A stretch of 64,000 nucleotides of DNA from Aliiruegeria sabulilitoris (GTDB lineage Bacteria > Pseudomonadota > Alphaproteobacteria > Rhodobacterales > Rhodobacteraceae): assembly GCF_001558155.1 (NCBI RefSeq), contig NZ_LOAS01000015.1, positions 1 to 64,000 of the forward strand, given 5' to 3'. This document shows positions 62,609 through 64,000 of this stretch, piece by piece. The translations under genes and the position numbers were made by a program. Each line of letters starts with the position of its first letter. Within the stretch, counting starts at the first letter, position 1. The notes under the pieces are model-generated. The model searched no databases and was not told the origin of the DNA. It saw nothing but the letters and a program-made list of their open reading frames with translations.

Positions 62609-64000
62609 CTAGTAATCCCGCTCGAAATAGATGCCGATGGAGCTGTCGCCCTTTGAATCCGCCGTCCCCTTGACGGTGAAATTCTTGGTCAGGTCAATAT
62701 TGATATCGATCTCGGTCTGGCCTTCGCTGTCAGCCACAAACTCGGTATAGATGTTGTCGCTGATATACTTGCCGGCACGAACCTCGGTGCCGCCGTCATC
62801 CGTGGTCGCGAGATCCAGGTCGTCCAGCCCAAGCCCTTCGCGCAGGTTGCCCATCAGGCCCACGCCGCCACGCCCGGTGAGGGTGGCGAGCGCATTTGCC
62901 ATCTGCACGGCCTGCAACGCAGAGAGGTCCGTCACGCTTTTGCCGAACAGGAAATAGGCGAGCACCTCGTCCTGGGGCAGGTCCGGAACCGAGCTGAGCT
63001 TAAAGGTTGGATCATCCACCGGGCCGGTGATCTTGGCAACGAACTCGAAATCGTCCCTGCTCGAAGAGGCAGTGATGTCGATATAGGGCTGCAGCCCACC
63101 GGCCAGGGAAACGGTGCCTTCGGTCACATCCAGGCGTTGGCCGAGGATGTCCAGTCGTCCGCGGATCACCTCGATCTCGCCGACTGGCTTGGGGACTGCC
63201 GTGGTTCCGGTGACGACCATTCCGCCACCCAACTCGGTGTCGAGCCCGCGCCCGCGGATGAAGATCTCGTCCGGCGCGCTGACGGTAACGTTCAGCCCGA
63301 ACACGGCGCCCGCTCCGCCCGAACCACTGGAAGAGGATGTCTCTTTGTCGATCAGCCCGGCCCGCTGGCGCGTTTGGCGCACGGCAAATGGTTCATTCAC
63401 ATGAGTCAGGTTCGGAACCGAGCCGCCGAAGCCCAGTCCGCCATCCGGAATGCGGATCTCGGTCCGGCCGACATTGATCCGTCCGTCGATATTGGCGCCA
63501 CCTGTGAGCGGGCCAGAAATGGTCACGCCTCCGTCGAGGGTGGTCGAGAACAGGGCCGGGTCGGTCAGCACGAACTGGTTGAGCGAGGCTTGCAGGTTGG
63601 CGTTCATTCCGCCGGAGATCTGCAAAGATCCATTGGCGCCGAGCGAGCCGCCAGCCTGGCTGTTGGCGCTGGCGTCAAGCTGGATATTGGAGCCGTCAAG
63701 GCCAACCTGCACGTTGATGCCGCTCAGGTTTTGCCGGAACTCCGGCATGGTCATGTCGGCGCCGTTGATGGTGACCGTCCCGGAAACGGCGTCGAGCGAT
63801 GGGGCGCCGTTGATTGCGATATCGAAGGCGGCGGTGCCGTTGAGCACGTTGGGCGAAAGCGCCTTGTTGACGAGGCCAAGCGGAGCGGTGCCGACTGCAT
63901 CGAGGGCGACGGTTGCAAAATCTCCGGCCACGCTGCCGGAAACGGACGAGGAGACGCCCTGCGGTCCGCTGGTGTCGAGGGTGACGGCGTAGCCCGCTTC
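62609..64000 (-). CDS. tamB: Translocation/assembly module TamB, C-terminal part (cut by window edge)
   Basis: 464 codons are visible, open to the right edge of the window. TamB spans the periplasm and supports outer-membrane protein insertion or lipid transport, working with TamA. The visible part is the DUF490/TamB C-terminal domain. It has beta-strand-rich repeats (for example GGSLGANGSLQISGG), GGGMVVTGTTAVPKPVGEIEVIRGRLDILGQRLDVTEGTVSLAGG, DLPQDEVLAYFLFGKSVTDLSALQAVQMANALATLTGRGG and the C-terminal GIYFERDY. Those are the family's strongest motifs. The 5' end and any tamA are outside the window. Confidence 0.94.
   Translation of the reverse strand, partial: EAGYAVTLDTSGPQGVSSSVSGSVAGDFATVALDAVGTAPLGLVNKALSPNVLNGTAAFDIAINGAPSLDAVSGTVTINGADMTMPEFRQNLSGINVQVGLDGSNIQLDASANSQAGGSLGANGSLQISGGMNANLQASLNQFVLTDPALFSTTLDGGVTISGPLTGGANIDGRINVGRTEIRIPDGGLGFGGSVPNLTHVNEPFAVRQTRQRAGLIDKETSSSSGSGGAGAVFGLNVTVSAPDEIFIRGRGLDTELGGGMVVTGTTAVPKPVGEIEVIRGRLDILGQRLDVTEGTVSLAGGLQPYIDITASSSRDDFEFVAKITGPVDDPTFKLSSVPDLPQDEVLAYFLFGKSVTDLSALQAVQMANALATLTGRGGVGLMGNLREGLGLDDLDLATTDDGGTEVRAGKYISDNIYTEFVADSEGQTEIDINIDLTKNFTVKGTADSKGDSSIGIYFERDY

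Overview
The window comes from a GC-rich alphaproteobacterium, very probably a Rhodobacteraceae/Roseobacteraceae member. The evidence is gene content and order: hisC-tyrA-extensin-like, DUF2125 and DUF4167 proteins, a five-gene F1 ATP synthase operon (atpHAGDC) without F0 genes, glnB-glnA, a fused allantoinase/OHCU decarboxylase, and frequent ATGA/GTGA gene overlaps. Taxonomy is inferred from content, not computed.

Left end (1-2481): the margin of an integrated element, holding a transposase tail, an AlpA-like excisionase, an unknown gene and a tyrosine integrase that abuts the 3' end of tRNA-Cys(GCA). From 2482 on the window is mostly ordinary chromosome. 2.8-14.5 kb holds rpsD with a structured leader, hisC-tyrA-extensin, a three-gene minus-strand operon (nucleoside hydrolase, GrpB, GNAT), an alpha/beta hydrolase-OsmC fusion, a frameshifted DUF3445 gene, and an AsnC regulator divergent from ornithine cyclodeaminase-ctlX. 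14.6-26.6 kb holds a secreted protein with a sorting-like tail, glnB-glnA, the NAD(P)HX repair enzyme, DUF4167, prfA-prmC, an SLC13 permease, an M20 amidohydrolase and mazG.

26.6-38.3 kb has the least conventional content. It includes an orphan protein with a caspase-clan-like His-Gly/Gly-Cys pair behind its own consensus promoter, and a MotA-like/MotB-like stator pair whose MotB-like partner carries about 600 residues of coiled coil with an exact 42-residue repeat. These are followed by an M23 peptidase overlapping clpA, then gloB and a methyltransferase. 38.7-50.3 kb holds the F1 ATP synthase operon, ybgC and the glycine cleavage operon gcvT-gcvH-gcvP behind a tandem glycine riboswitch.

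50.3-64 kb holds a second gamma-glutamylcyclotransferase-like gene, a MATE exporter and a complete arsenic operon. That operon is a fused arsR-arsC, GAPDH, arsJ and acr3, and its operator sits on the -10 box next to a probably leaderless start. After it come a lactonase-like metallo-beta-lactamase protein, an oxidoreductase-GntR pair, purine-ring catabolism (allA, puuE-uraD, uraH) and the C-terminal part of tamB running off the right edge.

No CRISPR array, rRNA, plasmid origin or prophage structural genes were seen. A dispersed intergenic repeat occurs at three places (near 27.35, 43.7 and 52.8 kb).
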